Source: an uncultured Collinsella sp. (GTDB lineage: Bacteria > Actinomycetota > Coriobacteriia > Coriobacteriales > Coriobacteriaceae). From it: a stretch of DNA of 40,701 nucleotides. Shown here one piece after another: positions 16,824-25,000 of the stretch. The number at the start of each line of letters is the position of its first letter. Positions within the stretch are counted from its first letter, which is position 1. The notes under the pieces were generated by a model, which worked only from the letters and a program-made list of their open reading frames with translations, was not told the origin of the DNA and made no database searches. The position numbers and the translations under genes were made by a program. The stretch lies in assembly GCA_900762355.1 (NCBI GenBank), contig CAAFGE010000008.1, positions 1 through 40,701 of the forward strand, read 5' to 3'.

Positions 16824-18425
16824 CTACGACGCCAGCGTGGCGATGACGGCTTCGTCGCCGGCGTATATTAGGGTGTTGCCATCGGGAATGATCGTTTGGC
16901 CGTCGCGCTTGAGCATCACTACAATAAACGGATGCTTGCCTTGCGGCACATCGCGCAGGCGCTGACCAGCCAGGCGACCGTGGGGAGTCACGGTGACCTC
17001 GCGCAGCGTAACCTCGGCACGCTCTTCGAACGTTGGGGCGGCCATCACCAGCAGATCGCCTTCCTGGATCACGGTGTCGCCATTGGGCAGTACCGGATGC
17101 GCCCCGTCGCGCAGCACCAGGACCACGAGCATGTCCGTCGCGCTGCCAATGTCCGCGAGCGAGCGTCCGGCAAATGGATGGCCCGCGCCCACCTTGAGCT
17201 TGACAAACGACATGCCGTTCTCGTCGCGGTAATCGTTAAACGTACGGCGCACGTCGCCTTCCGCGTCGATCATGTCGAGCTTCTTTGCCACCGCCGGTAG
17301 CAGCGAGCCCTGCACCACAATGCTCGACACGGCAATCACAAAGACGAGGTCAAACAGGTCGTGCCCACCGGGAACACCGGCCACCACGGCAAAGAGGCTA
17401 AACACGACCGAAGCCGCGCCGCGCAGACCCGCCCAGCTTACGAGCGCCACCTGGCGAGGGTTCGTCTTAAAGGGCGCCAACAGCAGGCTGACGGCGATGG
17501 GGCGGCTCACAAAGAGCATAAACGCCATGAGCGCCAGGCCGGGTAGCAACATTTGCGGCAGGCGTGCGGGCGTCACGAGCAGGCCGAGTAAGAAGAAGAT
17601 CGTCATCTCGGCCATCTCGGTAAGGGTATCGAAGAAGTGCGCCATCTCGACCTTGCCGGTGATGTCGCTCGCGCCCAGAACAATACCTGCCAGGTATACA
17701 GCCAAAAAGCCGTTGCCGCCCAGGTAGCTCGGCAGCGCGTAGGCAACGATCGCCACGGCGAACAAAAAGATAGTCTGCGCGCCCTCGGCCGTTGCGTGTG
17801 CGCGCTCAATCAGACGGCTGGATGTCCAGCCGATGGCAAGGCCCAGCCCCACGCCCAGGATGATCTGCTTGGTCAGCAGCACGGGAATGTCGATATTGCC
17901 GCCCGCCGCGAGGGTCGCGAGCACGGCGGTGAGCATGTAGGCGACGGGGTCGTTGGAGCCCGATTCGACCTCGAGCAGCGAGTCGGTGCCGCCCCTCAGC
18001 GAAAGGCTGTGCTCGCGCAGAACGCTAAAGACGCTGGCCGCGTCGGTGGACGCCACGACCGATCCCAGCAGCAGGCCGCCGATCCAGTCGAAGCCCAGCA
18101 CAAAGTGGGCGAACACGCCGGTGATGCCTGCGGTGATGACGACGCCGAGCGTGCTCAGCAGCACCGCCGGCGCGGCGACGGGCTTGGCGCGGTCTATGTT
18201 GGTGTTAAAGCCGCCGTAGAACATGATGAACAATAGCGCCGTGCTGCAGACGGTTTCGGTGAGTGCGTAGTCGCTAAAGTCGATATGCGCCGGGCCGTTG
18301 ACGCCCAACAGCATGCCGAGCGCGATAAAGATAAGCAGGGTGGGGAAGGGGAGCTTTTTGCCGACGGGTTTGATGGTCAGGCACAAAATGATGACGAGGC
18401 CGATAAAAAGAAGGATCTGGTTCAT
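16824..18425 (-). CDS. CPA1-type cation(K+/Na+)/proton antiporter with RCK C-terminal domains
   Basis: 533 aa. About twelve membrane spans form a NhaP/CvrA-type Na_H_Exchanger domain; the transport Asp lies in VVASTDAASVFSVL and the charged helix is SWAGLRGAASVVFSL. Two RCK-C (TrkA-C) regions follow, from about residue 400 (KLKVGAGHPFAGRSLADIG, and EVTVTPHGRLAGQRLRDV), each ending with a GD-x-L/A-V turn. RCK domains gate transport by ligand binding, as in NhaP2/CvrA potassium/proton antiporters. The SD AGGAG lies about 12 nt upstream, longer than ideal. It is on the same strand as serC but 226 bp away. Confidence 0.9.
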   Translation of the reverse strand: MNQILLFIGLVIILCLTIKPVGKKLPFPTLLIFIALGMLLGVNGPAHIDFSDYALTETVCSTALLFIMFYGGFNTNIDRAKPVAAPAVLLSTLGVVITAGITGVFAHFVLGFDWIGGLLLGSVVASTDAASVFSVLREHSLSLRGGTDSLLEVESGSNDPVAYMLTAVLATLAAGGNIDIPVLLTKQIILGVGLGLAIGWTSSRLIERAHATAEGAQTIFLFAVAIVAYALPSYLGGNGFLAVYLAGIVLGASDITGKVEMAHFFDTLTEMAEMTIFFLLGLLVTPARLPQMLLPGLALMAFMLFVSRPIAVSLLLAPFKTNPRQVALVSWAGLRGAASVVFSLFAVVAGVPGGHDLFDLVFVIAVSSIVVQGSLLPAVAKKLDMIDAEGDVRRTFNDYRDENGMSFVKLKVGAGHPFAGRSLADIGSATDMLVVLVLRDGAHPVLPNGDTVIQEGDLLVMAAPTFEERAEVTLREVTVTPHGRLAGQRLRDVPQGKHPFIVVMLKRDGQTIIPDGNTLIYAGDEAVIATLAS

Positions 18426-18678
18426 GGATGGTGTCCGCTCCTGGGTGGTTGGCGTGGCACGGTCAGTTGTCTGCGGTTATTTGTACCCAAAGATGGTGGG
18501 TTTATGGGGTTGGATTGCGGGCGTGCGCGATATCGTCATAGACGGCTGCCGTCTTTGCCTCTGCTCGGAAACCCTTTCCAGCTTTATTGCAACGGAGTAC
18601 AATAGGTAACGTTTAAGTTCAACTTGAAGTTTTAGTTGCGGCGCCGGGCTTTGGCCGCAATGCAAGGAGAGGCGTACC

Positions 18679-19518
18679 ATGGCGATCTATGTGACATCTG
18701 ATGCTCACGGGCACGTGCGTGCGCTTGACGAGGCCCTGTCTAAGATTTCGCTGGCGTCCGACGACACGCTGTACGTGCTGGGCGACATGATCGATCGCGG
18801 GCCCGATCCGGTCGGCGTTATTAAGCTCGTGCGCTCGCTGCCCAACGCCCGCGTGCTCAAGGGCAATCACGAGCAGATCATGCTCGATGCCATCATTGGC
18901 CAGGATCCGCTCGATGCCGAGACCTGGGATATCAACGGTGGCTGGACGACGCGCGAGCAGCTCAACGACATGGAATTTGACGCATACGAGGAGCTCGTGC
19001 GATGGATGGCCGCGCTGCCGCTCTACGCGGTGGCCGAGACCGAGGAGCGCCCGTATCTGCTGGTACATGCTGGAATCGAGATGAAGGCGGCGCGCGCGTT
19101 TTTGCTTGAGCATGGCGTCGATTGTGCCGATGGCGTTGGAGCGGTGGGTGCCGATCGCGAGCTGCTGCAGCAGATGCTCGCGGTGCAGTCGGCCGATGAC
19201 CTGCTGTGGATTCGTCACGGCTATTGGGATGCGCCGACCGGGCTGCTTTCTGCCGAGGGCAAGGGTCCGGTCGTGGTGAGCGGTCACACGCCAACGGTGT
19301 CGCTCGGGCGTTATTGCGAGGTCGGTGGTCTTGCGGGGCTCGATGAGGAGTCGGGCCGCGGGCAGATCGTGCGCCTGGGCGGCGAGGATGCCGCCGGTGT
19401 GCCCGATCGCATCGACATCGACTGCGCTGCCGCCACCGGCTCCGAGTTCGGTCGCGTGGGCATCCTGCGGCTCGATGATGGGGCGGAGTTCTACGCGAAT
19501 ATTCGCCCCGGGGAATAA
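18679..19518 (+). CDS. PPP-family metallophosphoesterase (ApaH/PrpA-like serine/threonine phosphatase)
   Basis: 279 aa. The five PPP motifs are present in order: TSDAHGH (DxH), VLGDMIDRGPDP (GDxxDRG), LKGNHEQ (GNHE), LLVHAGIE and VVSGHTPT. They ligate two metal ions for hydrolysis of phosphomonoesters or dinucleoside polyphosphates. The overall pattern (GDMIDRGPD, GHTPT) matches bacterial PrpA/Ser-Thr phosphatase types; the true substrate is open. SD AAGGAG lies about 9 nt before the ATG. It is monocistronic and divergent from the antiporter gene. A structured intergenic element follows. Confidence 0.9.
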   Translation: MAIYVTSDAHGHVRALDEALSKISLASDDTLYVLGDMIDRGPDPVGVIKLVRSLPNARVLKGNHEQIMLDAIIGQDPLDAETWDINGGWTTREQLNDMEFDAYEELVRWMAALPLYAVAETEERPYLLVHAGIEMKAARAFLLEHGVDCADGVGAVGADRELLQQMLAVQSADDLLWIRHGYWDAPTGLLSAEGKGPVVVSGHTPTVSLGRYCEVGGLAGLDEESGRGQIVRLGGEDAAGVPDRIDIDCAAATGSEFGRVGILRLDDGAEFYANIRPGE

Positions 19519-19713
19519 CTTTGTTCCGCCGTTCTACCGAACGGCGGCCACGTTGATGCTGCGCAGCCCCGAAGCACCCCATCTTGTCGCTCAAACCGTC
19601 GCTCGCGTACAGAAGTACGCGTCGCTCCTCTTTCGCACCAACCTGGGGCACTTCGAGACTGCTCGCTGTCGGTGCCAAAACATCGACGTTTCTTTTCTTC
19701 AAATTGATTCGAA
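19519..19713. other. Structured intergenic element between convergent genes
   Basis: The element has two perfect hairpins: CCGCCGTTC-TACC-GAACGGCGG at 19526-19547 and CGCGTAC-AGAA-GTACGCG at 19604-19621. There are also outer GGCAC/GTGCC pairings near 19648-19676. No T run follows the hairpins. The minus strand is open through it, in a frame that runs on into the phosphatase gene, but I regard that as chance. It could be a bidirectional terminator, a dispersed repeat or an RNA. Confidence 0.4.
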
Positions 19714-21288
19714 TTAGGCGCCGTACGGGTTGCGGTCGCGCTCGATGCGTTGGCGGATGTGGGCGTATTCGATAATCAGCAGCACCAGGAGTAGGGCCAT
19801 GATGGCTAGGTAGCTCACCACGGCGCCCATCAGACCCAGCAGGTTGATCAGGATCACCGGCAGCACTACGCTTACGGCGAAGCAGATCAGGTAGATTTTG
19901 GTGACGTCTCCAGCGTGGCGCAGCACCGTGATGATGGCGTAGATAAAGTCGATGGCCGCGGTGACGCCGCCGGCGACGACCATCAGCAGTGCCAGCGTGC
20001 GGTAGCGCTCAAAATTGAGCCCGTACATAAAGCTCATGAGGGGAATACCGGGACCTGCCATAAATGCGGCGCACACGCCGGTGATGACCACGATCAGCGC
20101 CATAACGGCAACAATAATCAGGTCAAAGCGACGACGCTTGCGCGGATTAGCCCAAATGCTCGACAAGCGCAGGAGCTGCGGTTTATAGATAAATCCAATG
20201 CTCAGCAAAATAGCCTGCGCCGGAAAGAACAGGGCATTAAAGTACAGCTGATATTTGTATGCCAGCGTGCCTTCCATCACAAACTTGGGCATGCTCTCAA
20301 TAAGGTTGAACAGGAACAGTGCACCAAAGAGCGGGGCGCACTGGACAAACAGGTGGCCGACCTCGCGCAGGCTCACGTGGCGCGATTTTTCGGTCTCGAG
20401 CAGGGCGAGCGGCGCGGTGACCAGCACGAGCGAGGCGATCGCGGCGATGCCCATGGCCATGGCGGCGATGGGCATGCTGCGCGTGAGGAACAGTGCCACG
20501 CTAAAGACCGCGATGACGCCGACGGATCGTAGCGTTTGGCTCATGCCGGCCAAATAGAGCTTGTCGGCCTGCTGCAGGCGGCCCTCGTACACGTCGGCGA
20601 TGCCGTCGATCACCTTATAGAGGTAGACGCCCAGGCCGATCGTGGCCATCTGCGCATCGTAGCCGCGGGCGCTGCTGTATACCAGGCCGCATGCCAGCGC
20701 GAGCGCTCCGCAGAGCCAGCGGTTGAGCTGGTAAGAGGCAAAGGACGTCTTTTCGTCGATGTCCGAGACCTGGAAATTGCGCACGCCGTAGTTGCACGCG
20801 ATCATGATGAGCGTGCCGGTGACAAAGGCGATGGAGAATTTGCCAGCCTCCTCGGCGCCCGCGAGCTGTGTGGACACGATGGTGAGCAACGGAAACGCCA
20901 TGCCCCACACGGCGGTGCCCAGGGTATTCCAAAGGTAGCCGCGACGGGTGGCGTGATCTTCGTACTCGGCTTCTTGCGTGGAGAAGCCGCCGCCGTAGAC
21001 GGCTCCGAGCAGGCGGTTCCACCAGGCATTGACCATGCGGTGGATGGGGCCGGGCTGGCGATCGCGCTCGCGGCGACGGCGTGTGACCTGGCTGCTGTCG
21101 GGACCGCCGGCGTTACGCTGGCTTAGCTCTTGGATTCGTGCGAGCTCCTCGGCGGTGTGCGATGCGGGGAACAGGCCGTTCTCGATGCGTCCGCCCTGCC
21201 CGTGCGCCCCGTCCGATACGGTGGGGTCGGCGACGCCATTGCGGCGGGCGATGGCGCGGCGAATGCTATCGATGGGCGTGATGCTCAA
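19714..21288 (-). CDS. Polysaccharide-flippase-like membrane protein (Wzx/MATE superfamily)
   Basis: 524 aa. About 12-14 hydrophobic spans follow after residue 125, with the general look of lipopolysaccharide/O-antigen flippases (opening span GTAVWGMAFPLLTIVSTQLAG). Such proteins move lipid-linked sugars across the membrane. It has a long soluble, Arg-rich N-terminal part (TRRRRERDRQ), which is unusual. The start is a TTG at 21288: the minus strand there has GAAAGGA 7 nt upstream, and no ATG has a site as good. Upstream is a -10-like TATACT. The WecA-like transferase at 27798 may act in the same glycan pathway; that link is inference. Confidence 0.78.
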   Translation of the reverse strand: MSITPIDSIRRAIARRNGVADPTVSDGAHGQGGRIENGLFPASHTAEELARIQELSQRNAGGPDSSQVTRRRRERDRQPGPIHRMVNAWWNRLLGAVYGGGFSTQEAEYEDHATRRGYLWNTLGTAVWGMAFPLLTIVSTQLAGAEEAGKFSIAFVTGTLIMIACNYGVRNFQVSDIDEKTSFASYQLNRWLCGALALACGLVYSSARGYDAQMATIGLGVYLYKVIDGIADVYEGRLQQADKLYLAGMSQTLRSVGVIAVFSVALFLTRSMPIAAMAMGIAAIASLVLVTAPLALLETEKSRHVSLREVGHLFVQCAPLFGALFLFNLIESMPKFVMEGTLAYKYQLYFNALFFPAQAILLSIGFIYKPQLLRLSSIWANPRKRRRFDLIIVAVMALIVVITGVCAAFMAGPGIPLMSFMYGLNFERYRTLALLMVVAGGVTAAIDFIYAIITVLRHAGDVTKIYLICFAVSVVLPVILINLLGLMGAVVSYLAIMALLLVLLIIEYAHIRQRIERDRNPYGA

Positions 21289-21398
21289 AGCGGAGTCCTT
21301 TCTATTGCTGCGCTCTAGTATAGACGCGACGGTGTTCGTTCGTGTTTTTGAACAGGTTGTTCGATAATTTCGGCGGCGCCATTCAGTAGACGGCATTT

Positions 21399-21449
21399 GG
21401 GGACGTTCCTTATGTGCCGGCACTTTGGGAACGTCCCTAAGTGCCGGCA
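21399..21449. repeat. Palindromic repeat family 2, copy 1
   Basis: It starts with GGGGACGTTCCTTATG and GTGCCGGCAC, then has GGGAACGTCCC as the inverse of the first block and a second GTGCCGGCA. The first 24 bases match 34045-34068 at 23 of 24 positions. Confidence 0.75.
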
Positions 21450-21550
21450 TCCGGGGTCGCTCCTTGGTTGTTGCCTGTTCAAGAGTGTCCCTAACGACTA
21501 GGCCGCTTGCGTGCGATTTTTGACCGTTGGGCGGGCGCTTCGCCGTTGCC

Positions 21551-21599
21551 GCAAAAACGTTTTTGCATATCGGGTACAACGGGCTTTACGTGAGTAAAG
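21551..21599 (+). promoter_or_regulatory. Palindromes upstream of pckA (operator candidates)
   Basis: GCAAAAACGTTTTTGC (21551-21566) is a perfect 16-bp palindrome, and CTTTAC-GTGA-GTAAAG (21584-21599) is a second inverted repeat. Both lie 40-90 bp before the pckA start, where a carbon-source regulator could bind. I cannot name the regulator. Confidence 0.45.
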
Positions 21600-21640
21600 T
21601 GCGCGCCTCGTCCACGTGTCGCGCTTTTAAAGGAGGCCCC

Positions 21641-23311
21641 ATGCCAGGTATTACCCCTGCAGAAGTTCTGTCCAACTTTGGCATTACGCTGGTCGAAGAT
21701 CCTGCCGAGAATCAGCCCCGTCTGCTGGTCGATCTACCCGCCGCGGAGCTCGTCGAGCACGCCATCCGCCGCGAAGAAGGCCGCATGGCATCCAATGGCG
21801 CACTCGTGATCGAGACGGGGGAGCGCACCGGCCGTTCGCCCAACGACCGCTTTATCGTTGACACCCCCGATGTTCACGACAAGATTGCCTGGGGTGCCGT
21901 CAACCGCCCGCTGTCTGTCGAGAGCTACGAGGCCATCAAGGCCGGCATCGTCGACTATCTCAACGAGCGCGACGTGTTCGTCACTCGCGGTATGGCCGGT
22001 GCCGACCGCAACCATACGCGTCGTCTGCTTGTCGCCTGCGAGCGTGCCAGCCAGGCGCTCTTTATTAAGCAGATGCTCGCCCGCCCGCTTGCCCGTGAAA
22101 TCGCACGCACCGGCGAGCCGGACTTCTGCGTGCTCGCCGCGCCGGGCTACCAGTGCGATCCCGCCATCAAGGGCCTCAACTCCAGCGCCGCCGTGGTCAT
22201 TAACTTCCAGGAGCGCGTGATTCTGGTCGCCGGCACCGGCTACTCCGGCGAGATCAAAAAGTCCATTTTCAGCGTCATGAATTACCTGCTGCCCGTCGAG
22301 GACGACGTGCTGCCCATGCATTGCTCGGCCAGTATGGACCCCGTCACGCATGAGACCGCCGTGTTCTTTGGCCTCTCCGGCACCGGCAAGACCACGCTTT
22401 CGGCCAACCCCACGCGCCTGCTGATCGGCGACGACGAACACGGTTGGTCCGACATGGGCATCTTCAACATCGAGGGTGGCTGCTACGCCAAATGCGAGGG
22501 CCTGGACGCGTTCCACGAGCCTGAGATCTTCAACGCCGTCCGCTTTGGCGCGATCTGCGAAAACGTGGTGCTCGACGAGAACCGCAAGCCCAACTACGAT
22601 GACATCTCGATCACGCACAACACGCGCGTGGCATACCCTGTGGAGCACATTCCCAACGCGTGGACCAAGGGCATGGGCACCACTCCAAGCGTCGTGCTCT
22701 TCCTGACCTGCGATGCCTTTGGCGTGCTGCCACCCATCTCGCGCCTGACGGCCGACTCCGCCATGTATCACTTTGTGACGGGCTTTACGGCCAAGATCCC
22801 CGGCACCGAGGTCGGCGTCACCGAGCCCACGCCCACGTTCTCTTCGCTGTTTGGCGAGCCGTTTATGCCGCTCGACCCCATGGTCTATGCCAAGATGCTC
22901 GGTGAGCGCATCGCCGACGGCCGCACGCGTGTGTACCTGGTCAACACCGGCTGGATCGGCGGCGGCTACGGCGTGGGTCATCGCATCGAGCTTGCCTACA
23001 CGCGCGCCCTGGTGGCCCGCGCCCTCGACGGTACCATCGAGGACAGCGAGTTCGTGCACGACGACATCTTTAACGTCGACATTCCCACCACGTGCCACGG
23101 CGTACCCGACGGCATCCTGGTGCCGCGCCAGTATTGGCAGAGCACCGCTCGCTACGACGAGGCCGCGCACAACTTGGCCGTGATGTTCGAGGAGAACTTC
23201 GAGAAGAAGTACTCGCACCTGCCCGAATCCGTCAAGGCCGCCGGTCCGCATGCTCAGGTGCGCGCCGACGCCCGTCATCGCGGCCACGGCCTGCTGGGAC
23301 TTCGCCACTAG
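21641..23311 (+). CDS. pckA: Phosphoenolpyruvate carboxykinase (ATP)
   Basis: 556 aa. It converts oxaloacetate and ATP to PEP (or runs in reverse to fix CO2 in fermenting gut bacteria). Motifs: the P-loop GLSGTGKTTLS, the metal and substrate site GDDEHGWSDMGIFNIEGGCYAK, and IETGERTGRSPNDRFIV near the N-terminus, as in the ATP-dependent class. SD AAAGGAGG lies 4-5 nt before the ATG at 21641. The C-terminus carries about 18 residues (QVRADARHRGHG...) beyond the AAGP end typical of the family. It is monocistronic; copy 2 of repeat family 1 lies just after the stop and probably ends transcription. Confidence 0.96.
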   Translation: MPGITPAEVLSNFGITLVEDPAENQPRLLVDLPAAELVEHAIRREEGRMASNGALVIETGERTGRSPNDRFIVDTPDVHDKIAWGAVNRPLSVESYEAIKAGIVDYLNERDVFVTRGMAGADRNHTRRLLVACERASQALFIKQMLARPLAREIARTGEPDFCVLAAPGYQCDPAIKGLNSSAAVVINFQERVILVAGTGYSGEIKKSIFSVMNYLLPVEDDVLPMHCSASMDPVTHETAVFFGLSGTGKTTLSANPTRLLIGDDEHGWSDMGIFNIEGGCYAKCEGLDAFHEPEIFNAVRFGAICENVVLDENRKPNYDDISITHNTRVAYPVEHIPNAWTKGMGTTPSVVLFLTCDAFGVLPPISRLTADSAMYHFVTGFTAKIPGTEVGVTEPTPTFSSLFGEPFMPLDPMVYAKMLGERIADGRTRVYLVNTGWIGGGYGVGHRIELAYTRALVARALDGTIEDSEFVHDDIFNVDIPTTCHGVPDGILVPRQYWQSTARYDEAAHNLAVMFEENFEKKYSHLPESVKAAGPHAQVRADARHRGHGLLGLRH

Positions 23312-23326
23312 CGTCGCCTCAGACCC

Positions 23327-23367
23327 AAAACCACCATAAAGGGGACAGGCACCTTTGTGGTGGTTTT
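23327..23367 (+). repeat. Palindromic repeat family 1, copy 2 (terminator-like, reverse loop)
   Basis: AAAACCACCATAAAGG pairs with CCTTTGTGGTGGTTTT (one mismatch); the loop reads in the reverse orientation (GGACAGGCA). It lies 16 bp after the pckA stop. Confidence 0.85.
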
Positions 23368-23385
23368 ACTCGCGCGGATGACTCG

Positions 23386-23498
23386 GGTTACAATACGCCT
23401 GACATATCGCTCCCTTCTCCGGATGGGGGCAGCGTAAGCGCTCTTGTGGCGGCACCGTAGGACTTTGAAGGTGGCCGTCGTAAGGGCGCTTTTTGTTT
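23386..23498 (+). promoter_or_regulatory. 5' leader with intrinsic terminator before the B3/B4 gene (attenuator candidate)
   Basis: A -10-like TACAAT (about 23390) is followed by a small hairpin region (CGCTCCC...GGGGCAGCG, 23408-23434). A strong terminator follows: AGCGCTCTTGTGGCGGCACC (23437-23456) pairs with the strand 23470-23490 and is followed by CTTTTTGTTT. It lies about 40 bp ahead of the start codon, after the promoter, so it would stop transcription before the gene unless relieved. No T-box signature (specifier loop plus GGTGGNACCGCG) is convincing. Confidence 0.55.
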
Positions 23499-23538
23499 AG
23501 GCACCCGGGCTCGGGCGCATGCTATGAAGGGAGAGCAC

Positions 23539-24258
23539 ATGAAGAGCTTTATTGCCGAGGATTCGTTTTGGGAGCTGTTTCCGCAGGCGGCTGTCGGTGT
23601 TGTGGTCGTAAAGGGCATGAAGCCCGCGGCTCAGATTCCTCAAGAGGACGTGGACGCGATTGCGGCGTTGCTCGACCGCGCCAATATCGACGCGGAGCGT
23701 CATCTGACCAGCGATACTATCAGCGAGAACGCACCGGTCAAGGCATGGCGCGAGGCTTATCGGCTGTTCAAGACCAAAAAGGGCGCGCGTTGCTCAATTG
23801 AGAGCCTGCTCAAGCGCGTGCTCAAGGGCAAACCGGTGGGCCACATTACGCCCGCGGTGGACATCTACAACACGGTGTCGCTGACCTACGCGCTGCCCGT
23901 TGGCGGCGAGGACCTGCATGCGATTGAGGGGGATCTTCGCTTGAAGGTGACTGACGGCGGCGATGCGTTCCTGCCACTTGGCGAGGAAACGGATGACCCG
24001 ACGCTGCCCGGCGAGCTCGCCTACATCGATGATGCGGGCGCCGTATGCCGCTGCTGGAACTGGCGCGATGGCGTTCGCACGGCGCTGTCCGACGATTCGG
24101 CCGATGCATTCCTGGCGATTGAGTGCGTGGAGCCCGAGCGGATGGGGGATTGCCAGGCTGCCGTTGATCGTCTCGCCGAGTTGCTCGAGCGCTATCTGGG
24201 AGCGACGGTTGTCGTTAAGACGCTTGTGACCCGCGACAATCCCTGCGTGGAACTGTAG
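23539..24258 (+). CDS. B3/B4 tRNA-binding-domain protein
   Basis: 239 aa. The central region (KAWREAYRLFKTKKGARCSIESLLKRV, then PVDIYN-like PAVDIYNTVSLTYALPVGGEDL) fits the B3/B4 domain of phenylalanyl-tRNA synthetase beta subunits. As free-standing proteins these resemble tRNA editing or deacylase factors, though their role is mostly unproven. SD GGGAGA lies 4 nt before the chosen ATG at 23539; another ATG at 23524 is possible. It stands alone between two copies of repeat family 1 and behind a leader with an intrinsic terminator. Confidence 0.85.
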   Translation: MKSFIAEDSFWELFPQAAVGVVVVKGMKPAAQIPQEDVDAIAALLDRANIDAERHLTSDTISENAPVKAWREAYRLFKTKKGARCSIESLLKRVLKGKPVGHITPAVDIYNTVSLTYALPVGGEDLHAIEGDLRLKVTDGGDAFLPLGEETDDPTLPGELAYIDDAGAVCRCWNWRDGVRTALSDDSADAFLAIECVEPERMGDCQAAVDRLAELLERYLGATVVVKTLVTRDNPCVEL

Positions 24259-24286
24259 CGACGCCTGCGGATCATGTTCGCCGGTC

Positions 24287-24328
24287 AAAACCACTACAAA
24301 GGTGCCTGTCCCCTTTGTGGTGGTTTTT
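24287..24328 (+). repeat. Palindromic repeat family 1, copy 3 (terminator-like, forward loop)
   Basis: AAAACCACTACAAAGG pairs with CCTTTGTGGTGGTTTTT (one mismatch) around loop TGCCTGTCC. It lies 29 bp after the B3/B4 stop. Confidence 0.85.
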
Positions 24329-24385
24329 ATGTTGATGGGTTAACAAATGGGATATTTGGGTATGGGTGTTGCCTCGTGCGGCTAA

Positions 24386-24405
24386 GATGTTTACCCGTTA
24401 GCATC
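24386..24405. promoter_or_regulatory. Imperfect palindrome upstream of marR-type gene
   Basis: GATGTTTACCCGTTAGCATC is a 20-bp imperfect inverted repeat with GATG/CATC ends, 26 bp before the MarR-family start. MarR proteins often bind such sites in their own promoters; this one is a guess. Confidence 0.3.
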
Positions 24406-24431
24406 ATGTAAGCGAAAGGCGGTCGTCTCCC

Positions 24432-24881
24432 ATGCAGCAGAACGACGAGACACGTTTCGAGGACTTTGTCGGACTGATCAGCGGGCTCTACAAGGAGATC
24501 CAGCGCATTAAGACATCCGAGGGCGCAAGGCTGGGCCTCAAGGGCTCCGACGTTATGTGCCTGTACTATCTTGAGCGCAGCAAGGACGGCCTGACTGGCG
24601 CTGACCTGGCTCGCATGGCAGGCGTGACCCGTGCCGCCGTCTCGCGCACGCTCGCGCATCTGGAGGAGGGCGGCTACGTCGAGGTCGACGACTCGGGTGA
24701 TGCGGCCGTTAAGTATCGTGCCCCGGTGCGCCTGACCGCTCTGGGCGGCGAGAGCATGAGCGAGGCGGACCGCATCATTCGCGAGGTGCTCGACACCACC
24801 GGTAAGGCTATGGGTGTGGAGCAGCGCGAGCAGATGTATGCGTCGCTGCGTACGATTCTCAACACCCTGCGTGAGATCTAA
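24432..24881 (+). CDS. MarR-family transcriptional regulator
   Basis: 149 aa winged-helix protein. The recognition region is LTGADLARMAGVTRAAVSRTLAHLEEGGYVEVDD (about 55-88), with the wing followed by RLTALGGESMSEAD and a C-terminal dimerisation helix. The ligand is not predictable. The only SD-like site, AAAGG, is some 12-14 nt away. It lies 119 bp before the degV-type gene in the same direction, so it may control that gene (a FabT/FakB-like lipid link would be attractive but is speculation). Confidence 0.9.
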   Translation: MQQNDETRFEDFVGLISGLYKEIQRIKTSEGARLGLKGSDVMCLYYLERSKDGLTGADLARMAGVTRAAVSRTLAHLEEGGYVEVDDSGDAAVKYRAPVRLTALGGESMSEADRIIREVLDTTGKAMGVEQREQMYASLRTILNTLREI

Positions 24882-25000
24882 GGCCGCCAAGGCATTTGCT
24901 TCCCATTAAAAACTGCATCGTCCCGTTTGAGCGCGTATGCCGTGCCGGGACATTGCTGTCAAAATTCCCTGCGCGAGACCTGCGCAAGAAAGGATTCGCT

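Larger units (their letters stand above)
21289..21640. other. Intergenic region between flippase and pckA
   Basis: Contains the divergent start signals of both genes, the palindromic element of repeat family 2 (21399-21449) and two further palindromes (21551-21566 and 21584-21599). No gene seen. Confidence 0.6.

Noticed and set aside
18962..19702. Minus-strand frame across the structured intergenic element and the phosphatase gene
   Set aside because: It is antisense to the PPP phosphatase over most of its length and turns Arg/Pro-rich there.
21734..23308. 524-codon minus-strand frame opposite pckA
   Set aside because: Antisense shadow of pckA.
23386..23500. T-box riboswitch before the B3/B4 gene
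   Set aside because: GGCGGCACCG slightly recalls the T-box bulge but there is no specifier hairpin and the leader is too short (about 110 nt).
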